NCBI GenBank assembly: GCA_910579805.1
Contig: CAJTWM010000007.1
Location: 62,001 to 126,000 of the forward strand
Length of the DNA: 64,000 nucleotides
Direction: 5' to 3'
Origin: an uncultured Lachnospiraceae bacterium
Lineage (GTDB): Bacteria; Bacillota; Clostridia; Lachnospirales; Lachnospiraceae
A program made the position numbers and the translations under genes. Positions 37,043 to 45,944 of the stretch are shown here, piece after piece (positions within the stretch are counted from its first letter, which is position 1; each line of letters begins with the position of its first letter). Under the pieces are notes generated by a model. That model had not been told where the DNA came from. It searched no databases and worked only from the letters and a program-made list of their open reading frames with translations.

Positions 37043-38350
37043 ATGGCTCTTGACAAAGCGGAAGAAAAGGAAAAGCAGGAGAATCTGGAACGGCTTGCGG
37101 CGCAGGTACTTACTCTTGCAAGGGACAGCATCGTTGTCAATATGCGTTTTATGGACGTGGCTTTGGCAGGGCTTACGCCTGTTTCCAAACAACGGATCGG
37201 ATGTGTGTACTGCGACGGCGCCCATCTTTATTATGATCCGGTGGTAATTTTAAAGAAGTATCAGGAAGAGCCTCAGTCCATTGTGCATATGTATCTGCAT
37301 ATTCTGTTTCATTGTATTTTTTACCACGGTTTCCAATATGGTAAGACAGAGAAAGCATATTGGGATCTTTCAGCAGATCTGGCGGCGGAGGCCACGGTGT
37401 TGGAAATGGGGCTGCATGCGTCGGCGATGAAGGCGGACCGGGAGAGACGGGAGAAACTGCGGATTCTGAAAAAGAATGCGGGCGGGCTGACGGCGGAAAG
37501 GCTGTACCGGTATTTCAGGGCAAATCCGCTAAGCGAAGAAGGACTAAAGGAGTGGAGCGTTCTTTTCCGGATAGACGAGCATAGTTATTGGGCGCCGAAA
37601 GAAGAGCTTACGGTAACGGGCGAGCAATGGAAACGGATCAGCGAAAGGATCAAGACCGATTTAAAAAGCTTTTCTAAAGATAAAAGTAATTCGGAAAGTT
37701 TAAAAAAGAATCTGGAAGAGGCCACAAAGGAAAAATATGATTACGGCGCGATTCTGCGGCGGTTTCAGGTAATGGGGGAAGAACCCTGCTTAAACGAAGA
37801 GGAATTTGATTATATTTATTATACCTACGGTCTTGCCAGATACGGAAATATGCCCCTCATAGAACCGTTAGAATATAAAGAGTTAAAAAAAGTGAGAGAG
37901 TTCGTCATTGTACTCGACACTTCCGCGTCCTGTAAGGGCGAAACGGTGCAGGCATTTTTGCGGAAAACCTATTCCATTTTGAAAGAAGAGGAAAATTTTT
38001 TCCATAAGATCAACGTGCATATTTTACAGTGCGACAATGAGGTGCGCAGCGATACGAAAATCACCTGCGACGCGGATTTTGAGGAATTTCTGAAGCATGG
38101 AAGGTTGAAAGGCTTTGGGGGAACGGATTTTCGGCCGGCCTTTTCTTATGTGGATAAAATGGTGCAGGAAGGCGAGTTTGAGAATCTCAAAGGACTGATC
38201 TATTTTACGGACGGGCTGGGGATTTATCCCGGGAGGATGCCGGAGTACCATACCATATTTGCCTTTTTGGAGAATGATTTAGAGGAGCAGACGCAGCCTC
38301 AGGTTCCGCCGTGGGCGATCAAGGTGGTACTGGAGACGGAAAAGCTTTGA
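37043..38350 (+). CDS. VWA-domain protein with DUF2201-type metallopeptidase-like N-terminus
   Basis: This is a 435-residue cytoplasmic protein. The N-terminal domain (about 20-140) resembles the DUF2201 putative metallopeptidase fold. The expected HExxH helix reads MYLHILFHCIFYH, with His at both ends but no Glu, so protease activity is doubtful. The C-terminal VWA domain (about 285-420) has the MIDAS residues DTSAS (near 291), GGTDF and FTDG. VWA-MIDAS proteins with a MoxR-like ATPase partner usually assemble or activate other proteins using metal. The partner gene lies 106 bases downstream. Known MoxR-VWA pairs act on cofactor insertion or protein remodelling, but the client here is unknown. 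Confidence 0.82.
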   Translation: MALDKAEEKEKQENLERLAAQVLTLARDSIVVNMRFMDVALAGLTPVSKQRIGCVYCDGAHLYYDPVVILKKYQEEPQSIVHMYLHILFHCIFYHGFQYGKTEKAYWDLSADLAAEATVLEMGLHASAMKADRERREKLRILKKNAGGLTAERLYRYFRANPLSEEGLKEWSVLFRIDEHSYWAPKEELTVTGEQWKRISERIKTDLKSFSKDKSNSESLKKNLEEATKEKYDYGAILRRFQVMGEEPCLNEEEFDYIYYTYGLARYGNMPLIEPLEYKELKKVREFVIVLDTSASCKGETVQAFLRKTYSILKEEENFFHKINVHILQCDNEVRSDTKITCDADFEEFLKHGRLKGFGGTDFRPAFSYVDKMVQEGEFENLKGLIYFTDGLGIYPGRMPEYHTIFAFLENDLEEQTQPQVPPWAIKVVLETEKL

Positions 38351-38456
38351 ATAAGCCGGCTTTTCTCAAGTGGTGCGACGGGAAACATAAAGGCCGCTTT
38401 AGGGCGGGAGGAAATATAAAGGCCGGTTTAGCTTTAGCGGGCAGATAGGAGCAAGG

Positions 38457-39968
38457 ATGAATATTAAGCAGGCGAAAGAGTATATCAAAGATTCTGTTTT
38501 TTTATATTTAAAGAAAGACGGGTTCGGGGAGTACCGGATTCCGGTAGTACGTCAGCGGCCGATCTTTCTGTTAGGAGCGCCCGGCATCGGAAAGACGGCG
38601 GTCATGGAACAGATTGCGCAGGAGATGGGGATCGCGTTAGTATCCTATTCTATGACGCATCATACAAGGCAGTCGGCGTTAGGGCTTCCTTTTATCCGTC
38701 ACAAAGAGTATGGGACGGAAGAATTTGATATTTCAGAATATACCATGAGCGAGATTATAGCGTCCGTTTATGAAACGATAGAAGAAAGCGGCATTAAAGA
38801 AGGAATCTTGTTTTTGGACGAGATCAATTGCGTTTCCGAGACGCTTTCCCCTTCTATGCTTCAATTTCTGCAGTATAAGGTATTCGGAAGACATACGGTA
38901 CCGGAAGGCTGGGTGATCGTAACGGCGGGGAATCCGCCGGAGTATAATAAATCCGTGAGAGAATTTGACGTAGCCACGCTGGACAGACTGCGGGTGATGG
39001 AAATAGAGCCGGATTTTGCGGTATGGAAGGAATATGCAAAGGAAAAGGGCGTGCATAGCGCCGTGGTCAATTTTTTGGAACTGAAAAAGGAATATTTTTA
39101 TGCCGTGGAGACGACCGTGAAAGGCAGGAGTTATGTGACGGCAAGGGGATGGGAAGATCTGTCCGAGATCTTGCTGCTGTATGAAGAAGAAAACAAAAAG
39201 CCGGATGAAACGCTGGTGGGGCAATATATCCGAAACGAGAGGATCGTAAAGGAGTTTTGCGCTTACTATGATCTGTATCAGAAATATAAAAAGGATTACC
39301 GGATCGAGGATATTCTGGCGGGACAAGTTTCTGAAACTGCAAAAGAGCGGGCGAAAAAAGCGCCCTTTGACGAAAGGCTTTCTCTGCTTGGTATGCTGCT
39401 TGACCAAGTCTTGTACGGGATGAAAGAAGTGACGGAGACTTCGGACTGTTTCAGCGATTTGGTGCCGCTTTTAAAGGCGGTGAAGCAGAAAGCGGCGTCA
39501 GGCAGCGAGGAAACCGCCGCCATGTTGGAAAAGCAGATACAGGGAAAAGAAGCGGCGCTGAAAGCAAAACAGAGGGCCAATACACTTTCTGCCGGCGAAA
39601 GAAAAAAATATAGGCAGACGATCGCTTTTTTGGAAAGCGCGGGGAAAGACTTGTACATGGGAGAGTATCAGAGCGGCGAAGAAGCGTTTTTAGCCTTGAA
39701 AGAGAGATTTGACGCAAAAGTTTCCCGTATGAAGGAAGATACGGTCAAAGTGCAGGACAGACTGCATCATTTGTTTTCCTTTGTGTCGGAAGTATTTGAA
39801 GAGGGGAACGAAATGCTGGTCTTAGTGACGGAGCTTACGGTAAATACTTATAGCGCGAAGTTCATTGCCAGATTCGGGAGCGGGGACTATCAGAAATATA
39901 ATAAAGAACTGATGCTGTCGGAGCGGCAGAACGATATGGTAAAAGCGATCGCGGCGCTGGAACTGTAG
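38457..39968 (+). CDS. MoxR-like AAA+ ATPase
   Basis: This is a 503-residue AAA+ ATPase. It has Walker A GAPGIGKT (near residue 41), Walker B ILFLDEIN (near 118), sensor 1 VTAGNPPEYN and an arginine-finger region DVATLDRLRVMEIEPDF. The second half is helical with a Lys/Glu-rich coiled region. It belongs with the MoxR/DnaK-adjacent AAA proteins that pair with VWA partners. The VWA gene is directly upstream. The spacer between them contains a short imperfect direct repeat (AAACATAAAGGCCGCTTTAG and a close copy). The ribosome site is AGGAGC. The next gene downstream on this strand is a foreign-looking methyltransferase. Confidence 0.87.
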   Translation: MNIKQAKEYIKDSVFLYLKKDGFGEYRIPVVRQRPIFLLGAPGIGKTAVMEQIAQEMGIALVSYSMTHHTRQSALGLPFIRHKEYGTEEFDISEYTMSEIIASVYETIEESGIKEGILFLDEINCVSETLSPSMLQFLQYKVFGRHTVPEGWVIVTAGNPPEYNKSVREFDVATLDRLRVMEIEPDFAVWKEYAKEKGVHSAVVNFLELKKEYFYAVETTVKGRSYVTARGWEDLSEILLLYEEENKKPDETLVGQYIRNERIVKEFCAYYDLYQKYKKDYRIEDILAGQVSETAKERAKKAPFDERLSLLGMLLDQVLYGMKEVTETSDCFSDLVPLLKAVKQKAASGSEETAAMLEKQIQGKEAALKAKQRANTLSAGERKKYRQTIAFLESAGKDLYMGEYQSGEEAFLALKERFDAKVSRMKEDTVKVQDRLHHLFSFVSEVFEEGNEMLVLVTELTVNTYSAKFIARFGSGDYQKYNKELMLSERQNDMVKAIAALEL

Positions 39969-40095
39969 GAACGGAAAACGCAATGACTGGGTAATATGGT
40001 AAATAGCAGAACCTGCATGATGAGACTGGAAATTTGACAAGCACCAACCGGCTTACAAATATGCTTTTGGTACCGTAAAAAATGAATTTTGAGAG

Positions 40096-40124
40096 TTGCA
40101 AAATGAGCTATGTAATGTTATTAT
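40096..40124 (+). promoter_or_regulatory. Promoter of the restriction-modification genes
   Basis: TTGCAA (40096-40101) and TATTAT (40119-40124) are 17 bases apart and precede the methyltransferase gene in A+T-rich sequence. Confidence 0.5.
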
Positions 40125-40150
40125 AACTTTAAGGTTTGGAGGTTGTAGGT

Positions 40151-41617
40151 ATGATAGCTGGAAAACAAGTTCATGCAGGGAGAAAAGCAGTGCCAATCAT
40201 GAAAAAAAAGATAGGGCATAAAGTGTATCTGACACAAGAGCAATGCGATGAGATTGAACTTTATGGAGTTGGTTCGTCTTTTTCGGAAAGATGTGCTAAT
40301 TTGTTGATGCTGGAAATTACAAGACAAAAAAAGAATGCGCAAAATACGGTTCGAGTGATTGATTTATTTGCTGGATTGGGTGGAATACGGTTAGGTTTTG
40401 AGCAGGGAATGGCGAAACTAGGTTTTCGAACGAAATGCGTCTTTACTTCAGAAATAAAAAAATATGCTATAAAAGCATATCAAAATCATTTTGGTAATGA
40501 AAAAATTTATGGGGATATTACACAGATCAAGACAGGAGATATACCAGATTTTGACGTATTGTTAGCGGGATTTCCATGCCAGCCATTTAGTTCGGCGGGG
40601 AAAGGCCTTGGCTTTTCGGATACAAGGGGGACTTTGTTTTTTGAAATTGAACGTATTTTAAAAGAACGGATGGATTCCGGCAATCCTGCTAAAGCATTTT
40701 TGTTAGAAAATGTTGAAGGGTTGGTAAACCATGATGGTGGAAATACTTTAACAGTCATAATAAATAAGCTGGAGGGGATAGGATATAAAGTATCATGGAA
40801 TGTCCTTGACTCACAAAATTTTGGCCTTGCACAGAGCAGAAAAAGGATATATATTGTTGGGACATTGGTTAGTAAAATAGATTTGGAGCATTTTGAATTT
40901 ACGGCTGCAAATTTTGGCGACATCATGGAGAAGGGGCTGCCTACGGTAGAGAGTGAGTTCACGAAGTGTCTATTTGCGAATTATAGTCCTAATGAAGTAA
41001 TAGGAAAGTCAATAAAAGATAAAAGAGGCGGAAAAGATAACATTCATTCTTGGGATATTGACTTAAAGGGTAAGACAACAAAAGCCCAAAGGGAATTGTT
41101 GGATATCTTGTTAAAAGAACGGCGTAAGAAAAAGTGGGCAGAGGAAATAGGGATAGACTGGATGGATGGTATGCCGTTAACAGTAGAGCAAATCAGGTCA
41201 TTTTATGATAGTTCTGATTTACAATCTATGCTGGATGATTTGGTGCATAAAGGTTACTTAACTTTAGAATATCCCAAGGCATTAGTGGAAGGGCAGCGTA
41301 TGCCGGATAAATCAAAACCTAAGGGATATAATATAGTGGCAGGAAAGTTATCATTTGAATTTTCTAAAATTCTTGATCCCGATGCTCTTGCGCCTACCTT
41401 GGTAGCAATGGATGTTTCAAAGTTAGGTGTAGTGGATGGTAATGGGATCAGGCATTTAACAATAAAGGAAGGACAAAAATTGTGTGGATATGATCCGGAC
41501 ACTTATGACTTAAGTATTATTAAAGAAAAAGAAGCCTTTGATTTACTGGGAAATACAGTGTGTGTACCGGTAATTGCGGCTATATCAGAAAAAATTGCAG
41601 ATGTGCTAAAGGGATGA
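40151..41617 (+). CDS. DNA (cytosine-5) methyltransferase
   Basis: This is a 488-residue C5 methyltransferase with motifs in the standard order: I DLFAGLGGIRLGF, IV GFPCQPFSSAG with the catalytic Cys, VI LENVEGL, VIII QSRKRIYIVG, a long target-recognition region (about 260-410), IX and X DLLGNTVCVPV. A 60-residue N-terminal extension has a helix-turn-helix look (YLTQEQCDEIELYG), so it could bind its own operator; this is inference. The downstream genes are a restriction endonuclease and a Vsr endonuclease, making a complete system. GGAGG precedes ATG 40151. The recognition sequence cannot be read from the protein by eye. Base use is visibly more A+T-rich than in flanking genes. Confidence 0.93.
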   Translation: MIAGKQVHAGRKAVPIMKKKIGHKVYLTQEQCDEIELYGVGSSFSERCANLLMLEITRQKKNAQNTVRVIDLFAGLGGIRLGFEQGMAKLGFRTKCVFTSEIKKYAIKAYQNHFGNEKIYGDITQIKTGDIPDFDVLLAGFPCQPFSSAGKGLGFSDTRGTLFFEIERILKERMDSGNPAKAFLLENVEGLVNHDGGNTLTVIINKLEGIGYKVSWNVLDSQNFGLAQSRKRIYIVGTLVSKIDLEHFEFTAANFGDIMEKGLPTVESEFTKCLFANYSPNEVIGKSIKDKRGGKDNIHSWDIDLKGKTTKAQRELLDILLKERRKKKWAEEIGIDWMDGMPLTVEQIRSFYDSSDLQSMLDDLVHKGYLTLEYPKALVEGQRMPDKSKPKGYNIVAGKLSFEFSKILDPDALAPTLVAMDVSKLGVVDGNGIRHLTIKEGQKLCGYDPDTYDLSIIKEKEAFDLLGNTVCVPVIAAISEKIADVLKG

Positions 41618-41709
41618 TATGCTCTTTGGCACGTTTGTATGTTAGAACTAAAGCATATATGGTAAAATATAAAATGAAAATATCTAAAAAGATGATTGGC
41701 GGTGGTTAA

Positions 41710-42423
41710 GTGAGGTACATAACAGCTCCGGAAATTATTGATATGCTTAAAGCCCAAAAAATAGATGAAGCAGTAGGACATATAAAAATGTCATTAAATG
41801 GGACAGATGTGGTTATCCGGCAAAATGACATTATTGGCAATGCACTGCAAGAATGGCTGGGGCAATTTTTAAAAGAGAATGATATTTATTTTAGAAGTGC
41901 CAAGGGGCAGACATTCCCTGATTTTTATTTGTCAGAATCAGATGAACATAATTTGTGTGAGATGAAAACATATTATGCAACCCGTAATGCAGCATTTGAT
42001 GTGGCAAATTATTTTGGGTATGTAGACTCAGTTAGGGAGAAACCTTGGCGTTTAGACAGTGATTATTTGATTTTTGCTTATATTAGTGACAATATAGGGA
42101 ATATTTCCATCAAAGAAATGTGGTGCAAAAAAGTTTGGGAGATAACAGGCCCGGCGCAGGATTTCGCATTAAAATGCCAGCGTAAAAAAGGGCAGATTTA
42201 CAATATCCGTCCGGCAAATTGGAAAGAGAACAGTAAAGGGAAACTGAAGCCATTTTCTTGTAAAGAGGAATTTATTGCCGCTTTGTTTAAAACGCATTTG
42301 AGTGATACAAACCAAACAAAAGTATCTAAAGCATGGTTGGATGACGTAATAGCGGGATATAGGAAATACTCAGGGGAAAATATGGCTGATAAAGTAATGC
42401 AGTATGTGAAAGGAATGAAATGA
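41710..42423 (+). CDS. Type II restriction endonuclease (PD-(D/E)XK)
   Basis: This is a 237-residue protein encoded between a C5 methyltransferase and Vsr. It has a PD-(D/E)XK nuclease signature: FPDFY, then nine residues later CEMK, in TFPDFYLSESDEHNLCEMK. It resembles the NgoBV/NlaIV group (GGNNCC cutters) in size and in the TYYATRNAAFDVANYFGY segment, but that specificity is only a recollection to be tested. Translation probably starts at GTG 41710 with GGCGGTGG upstream. It lies 92 bases after the methyltransferase in an A+T-rich region. Confidence 0.78.
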   Translation: MRYITAPEIIDMLKAQKIDEAVGHIKMSLNGTDVVIRQNDIIGNALQEWLGQFLKENDIYFRSAKGQTFPDFYLSESDEHNLCEMKTYYATRNAAFDVANYFGYVDSVREKPWRLDSDYLIFAYISDNIGNISIKEMWCKKVWEITGPAQDFALKCQRKKGQIYNIRPANWKENSKGKLKPFSCKEEFIAALFKTHLSDTNQTKVSKAWLDDVIAGYRKYSGENMADKVMQYVKGMK

Positions 42424-42471
42424 TTTAGGGATTCCCAATAAAGAAAACAAACATAAGACAGGTGATGCAAA

Positions 42472-42930
42472 ATGCCGAGAAATCAAGAGGTTATCTCGAA
42501 AAACATGAGAAGTATCCGTAGTAAGGATACTTCAATAGAAATTAGATTACGGAAAGAATTGTGGCATATTGGGTATCGTTACCGCAAAAATTATAAGAAC
42601 CTGCCAGGCAGCCCGGATATTGCCCTTACAAAATATAAAATAGCGATATTTTGTGATAGTGAATTTTTTCATGGGAAAGATTGGGAGGTTTTGAAAGCAA
42701 GATTGGAAAAAGGCAACAATCCGGGATACTGGGTTAAAAAAATTGAAAGAAACAGAGACCGGGATGCTGAAAATGATAAAAAATTGTTGTTTTTAGGGTG
42801 GACGGTTATTCATTTTTGGGGGAAAGATATATTGCAGAATACGGAGGAATGTATTCGGGTAATAGAAGATGCAATTTGGGATGAACGCTTAAATTTACAA
42901 GGGGACGGATGGGATATATATGAATTTTGA
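42472..42930 (+). CDS. vsr: Very short patch repair endonuclease (Vsr)
   Basis: This is a 152-residue Vsr protein. It has the family blocks MRSIRSKDTSIE, LRKELWHIGYRYRKNY, LPGSPDIALTKYKIAIFCD (with the catalytic Asp of the PD motif) and FFHG. The C-terminal part has GWTVIHFWGKDI. Vsr nicks next to T:G mismatches produced by deamination of 5-methylcytosine and so protects the methylated site. It typically accompanies a C5 methyltransferase, as here. Its last 11 bases overlap the start of the next gene, which belongs to the chromosomal backbone by base composition. Confidence 0.93.
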   Translation: MPRNQEVISKNMRSIRSKDTSIEIRLRKELWHIGYRYRKNYKNLPGSPDIALTKYKIAIFCDSEFFHGKDWEVLKARLEKGNNPGYWVKKIERNRDRDAENDKKLLFLGWTVIHFWGKDILQNTEECIRVIEDAIWDERLNLQGDGWDIYEF

Positions 42931-43846
42931 TAAAAAACAGGGTGGTTTTTATTATCGAATAGAAGAAAAGGGTATCAGTATTACAGGATATGACGGAAAA
43001 GAAAGCGAACTGTCCCTTCCCCGGCATATAGAAGAACGGCCCGTTTATAAAATAGCCAAAAAAGCGTTTTTAAGCAGAAAGAATTTGTCGGAGGTGGTTC
43101 TTCCCGATACAATCGAAGTGCTGGAGGAATGGGCGTTCGCTTATTGCAGCAATTTAGAAAAAGTTTGTTTCCCCAAAAAGAAACTTTCGCTGGGCAAGGG
43201 AATTTTTTTTTCCTGCTGGGCATTACGGGAAATATGTTGTGAAGAGAGGGAAAACGGCGGGGCGGAAAAAGAAACGGGACATATTTCAGAGAAAAAAGGA
43301 GAACATCCATGGAGGCTGCTGGGAGCGGCGCCGGTTGTGATGGATGCCGAATATCTGTTGACGCCATGGGAGGCGGAAGAAGAGCACTGGATCGAAAAAT
43401 GGGATGCGAAGCTTTTGGCTCTTTTGCAGGAAGAAGACGAGGAAGGATACAGTAAGGTCGTACTTTGCGGGGAAGAGGATCTTCATGTCAATTTAGAGGA
43501 ATTTATCAAAGAAAAGAGGCGGAAAAAAGCCCGGATGGCATTGATCCGTCTTGGGAATCCCTATCGGCTGAAGGAAACAATGAAAGAAAAACTGCTTGCG
43601 TTTGTACAGGAACATACGAAGGGGTGCGGGTCCGAAGCGACTTGGGAGGTCGTAAAGCTGCATGGAGAAGAAAGGATTTATTTTGAAATATTTACCGAAA
43701 CCGGCTGTCTGACGGAAGAAAATTTTGACGCCGTGCTGGAGGACATCGGGCAGGCTTATGCGGAAATGAAAGCGTATTTTATAAGATATAAGGAAGAACA
43801 TATGAAAAAAGAAGACTTTTTTGATTCTTTGTCGCTGGATTTCTGA
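42920..43846 (+). CDS. BspA-type leucine-rich-repeat-containing protein
   Basis: This is a 308-residue protein. Residues 15-110 contain two or three BspA-like leucine-rich repeats (YKIAKKAFLSRKNLSEVVLP, then LEEWAFAYCSNLEKVCFP). The rest is charged and helical (about 140-308). It has no signal peptide, so it is cytoplasmic, unlike surface BspA proteins. ATG 42920 lies inside vsr and the two genes share 11 bases. The composition resembles the VWA and AAA genes, and it may be the third member of their operon, separated by the R-M-Vsr island. That linkage is inference. Confidence 0.7.
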   Translation: MNFDKKQGGFYYRIEEKGISITGYDGKESELSLPRHIEERPVYKIAKKAFLSRKNLSEVVLPDTIEVLEEWAFAYCSNLEKVCFPKKKLSLGKGIFFSCWALREICCEERENGGAEKETGHISEKKGEHPWRLLGAAPVVMDAEYLLTPWEAEEEHWIEKWDAKLLALLQEEDEEGYSKVVLCGEEDLHVNLEEFIKEKRRKKARMALIRLGNPYRLKETMKEKLLAFVQEHTKGCGSEATWEVVKLHGEERIYFEIFTETGCLTEENFDAVLEDIGQAYAEMKAYFIRYKEEHMKKEDFFDSLSLDF

Positions 43847-44020
43847 TTGAGAAACGTTTAGAAAATTTTAGGAAAACGTGGAAAAGTTTTTCTGAGGCAG
43901 CAGGCAAATTTTGTATGCCGGAATAATAATAAAAAATCGCTTCATACTAATTCCATACCTGATATGACGGCCAAAATCATAAAAGGTATGACAAAAGGCA
44001 AAGGGAAGGAGTATGGGCGT

Positions 44021-44263
44021 ATGATAATGAATCTTAACGGTGCGGGAATTCCTTATGACGGAGTTCCGTCGGGGTTTGGCATGGCGCTTGCCATGAACGA
44101 AAAAGCGCTTGACGGCTATGCAAAACTGACCGAGGCGCAAAAAGAAGAACTGATCAACAGAAGCCGTGACGCAAAGTCGAAAAAAGAGATGGAGCGGATC
44201 GTAAATTCTATCGGCGACAACGGGATCTCCCTTTCTCCGATGGACAGGAACACGGTTCTTTAA
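44021..44263 (+). CDS. Small conserved-looking protein (80 aa)
   Basis: This is an 80-residue protein of unknown function. It begins with a Gly-rich segment (GAGIPYDGVPSGFGMALAM), followed by two helices, LTEAQKEELINRS and KKEMERIVNSI. The helical part resembles the small YdeI-type bacteriocin-protection tail, but I would not name it. GGGAAGGAG lies 9 bases before ATG 44021, which decides against an ATG at 43964. A terminator follows. Confidence 0.55.
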   Translation: MIMNLNGAGIPYDGVPSGFGMALAMNEKALDGYAKLTEAQKEELINRSRDAKSKKEMERIVNSIGDNGISLSPMDRNTVL

Positions 44264-44290
44264 CCGGAAATCAATGAATCGGAAATAAGA

Positions 44291-44326
44291 AAAACAGGCT
44301 GCGGGGACTACTTGCAGCCTGTCTTT
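44291..44326 (+). terminator. Terminator after the 80-residue gene
   Basis: ACAGGCTGC (44294-44302) pairs with GCAGCCTGT (44314-44322), followed by CTTT. Confidence 0.65.
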
Positions 44327-44346
44327 GCGTCAGTGGAGGAAATCAA

Positions 44347-44375
44347 TTGTATTGCATAGGAAAATATGGTAATAT
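44347..44375 (+). promoter_or_regulatory. Possible promoter of the pyrophosphorylase gene
   Basis: TTGTAT (44347-44352) and TAATAT (44370-44375) are 17 bases apart, with TGG before the -10. The match is moderate. Confidence 0.35.
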
Positions 44376-44547
44376 TGTCAAAAGCCGTTATGAAAACGCG
44401 GGAATATGGCTGCGCTCCGGGCAGCAGACCGTCTGCATCCCGGTATCGGAATCGCGGCGGTTTACAGGCGGGTATCGTATAGCCGGTAAAATTTTACATG
44501 CATAAAATAAAAGTAACAAAAATACAAAAAAGGAAGGGTAGAGGACA

Positions 44548-45774
44548 ATGAACTTTGAAGAAGCAAAAAGCAAACTAGAAAAATGCGGTCAGCTCCATGT
44601 GCTGAAATATTATGACGAGTTGACAGAAAAAGAAAGAGCGGAACTGCTTAAGCAGATCGAGGAGACGGATTTTGAAGTATTAAAATATTGTTCTCAGAAA
44701 GATACGCTGACGAAAAAGGGAAAGATCGAACCTCTTGCCTCCATGCAGCTCGATACGATTGAAAAGAACAGGGAACAGTATGAAGCGGTAGGACTGGATG
44801 CGATCAGGGAAGGGAAAGTCGGCGCGGTACTGCTGGCGGGAGGCATGGGAACCAGACTTGGATCCGACGAACCGAAGGGCATGTATAATATCGGCATCAC
44901 GAAAGAAGTTTATATCTTCCAAAGACTGATTGAGAATATGATGGAGGTAGTGAAACGTGCGGATGCGTGGATCCCGCTCTTTATTATGACCAGTGATAAA
45001 AACAACGACGCTACGATCCGTTTTTTTAATGAGCACCAGTTTTTCGGCTATGACTCGGAGCAGGTTACGTTCTTTAAACAGGAGATGGCTCCGGCGGCGG
45101 ACTATCATGGAAAGGTATATATGGAAGCAAAAAATAAGATTTCCACTTCCCCTAACGGAAACGGGGGATGGTTTACATCCATGAATAACTGCGGCGTGCT
45201 GGAAAAGATCAGAAAGAGCGGCATTGAATGGCTTAACGTATTTGCGGTAGATAATGTGCTGCAGAGGATCGCGGATCCCTGCTTCATAGGCGCAACGATC
45301 TTGGCCGACTGTGCGGTAGGCTCCAAAGTAGTAAGGAAAAACGCTCCGGACGAGAAAGTCGGCGTAGTGTGTCTGGAGGACGGAAGGCCGTCTATCGTGG
45401 AATATTATGAACTGACAGAGGAACTTATGAACGCCAAAGACGAGAACGGAGAGCCTGCATACAATTTCGGCGTTATTTTGAATTACCTGTTCAGGGAAAA
45501 AGATCTGGAAGAGCTTTTGGCAAAAGAGCTGCCGTTGCATATTGTCGAGAAAAAGATCCCTTATCTTGATGAAAATGCAAACTTAGTGAAGCCGGAAGAG
45601 CCGAACGGCTATAAATTTGAAAATTTAGTACTGGATATGATTCATAAGCTGGACAGCAGCCTTGCCTTTGAAGTAGTGCGCGAAAAAGAGTTTGCGCCGA
45701 TCAAAAATAAGACGGGAATCGATTCCGTAGAAAGCGCACGGGAATTATTAAAGAAAAATGGGATCGCTTTGTAA
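44548..45774 (+). CDS. UDP-sugar pyrophosphorylase (UDPGP/UAP family)
   Basis: This is a 408-residue nucleotidyltransferase of the eukaryote-type UDPGP family, which includes UAP1 and plant UDP-sugar pyrophosphorylases. The uridine-binding signature is LLAGGMGTRLGSDEPKGMY (about 95-115). Later marks are NGNGGWFTSM, FAVDNVLQRIADP and EFAPIKN. It forms UDP-sugar (UDP-GlcNAc, UDP-Glc or UDP-Gal) from UTP and the sugar 1-phosphate. The bacterial GalU and GlmU folds are different. galE follows 170 bases later, so a role in the Leloir route or in glycan precursor supply is likely. Sugar specificity is not visible. Confidence 0.85.
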   Translation: MNFEEAKSKLEKCGQLHVLKYYDELTEKERAELLKQIEETDFEVLKYCSQKDTLTKKGKIEPLASMQLDTIEKNREQYEAVGLDAIREGKVGAVLLAGGMGTRLGSDEPKGMYNIGITKEVYIFQRLIENMMEVVKRADAWIPLFIMTSDKNNDATIRFFNEHQFFGYDSEQVTFFKQEMAPAADYHGKVYMEAKNKISTSPNGNGGWFTSMNNCGVLEKIRKSGIEWLNVFAVDNVLQRIADPCFIGATILADCAVGSKVVRKNAPDEKVGVVCLEDGRPSIVEYYELTEELMNAKDENGEPAYNFGVILNYLFREKDLEELLAKELPLHIVEKKIPYLDENANLVKPEEPNGYKFENLVLDMIHKLDSSLAFEVVREKEFAPIKNKTGIDSVESARELLKKNGIAL

Positions 45775-45797
45775 TGCCGGGACATGGATATAACATT

Positions 45798-45833
45798 TTG
45801 ACAGATTTTAACAACATTAAAATATTGTTAAAA
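45798..45833 (+). promoter_or_regulatory. Candidate galE promoter overlapped by a 9-bp palindrome
   Basis: TTGACA (45798-45803) is followed 17 bases later by AATATT. TTTTAACAA (45806-45814) and TTGTTAAAA (45825-45833) form a perfect inverted repeat across the spacer and -10, a plausible operator. Confidence 0.45.
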
Positions 45834-45944
45834 CGGAGGAAAAGAGTAAAAATATAGGCAGAACAAAACCAAAATAAATGTAAGGCATACGCTTGCGCGG
45901 GCAGACGGGAAAGGTCGCCCGACAGCGGCGGGAATGGAGGAGAA

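Noticed and set aside
37330..37400. Active HExxH metalloprotease in the VWA protein
   Set aside because: The His pair is present but the catalytic Glu is not visible, so I kept it as a metallopeptidase-like fold only.
40096..42930. Prophage or integrative element carrying the R-M genes
   Set aside because: No integrase, att repeats or phage structural genes are visible around it.
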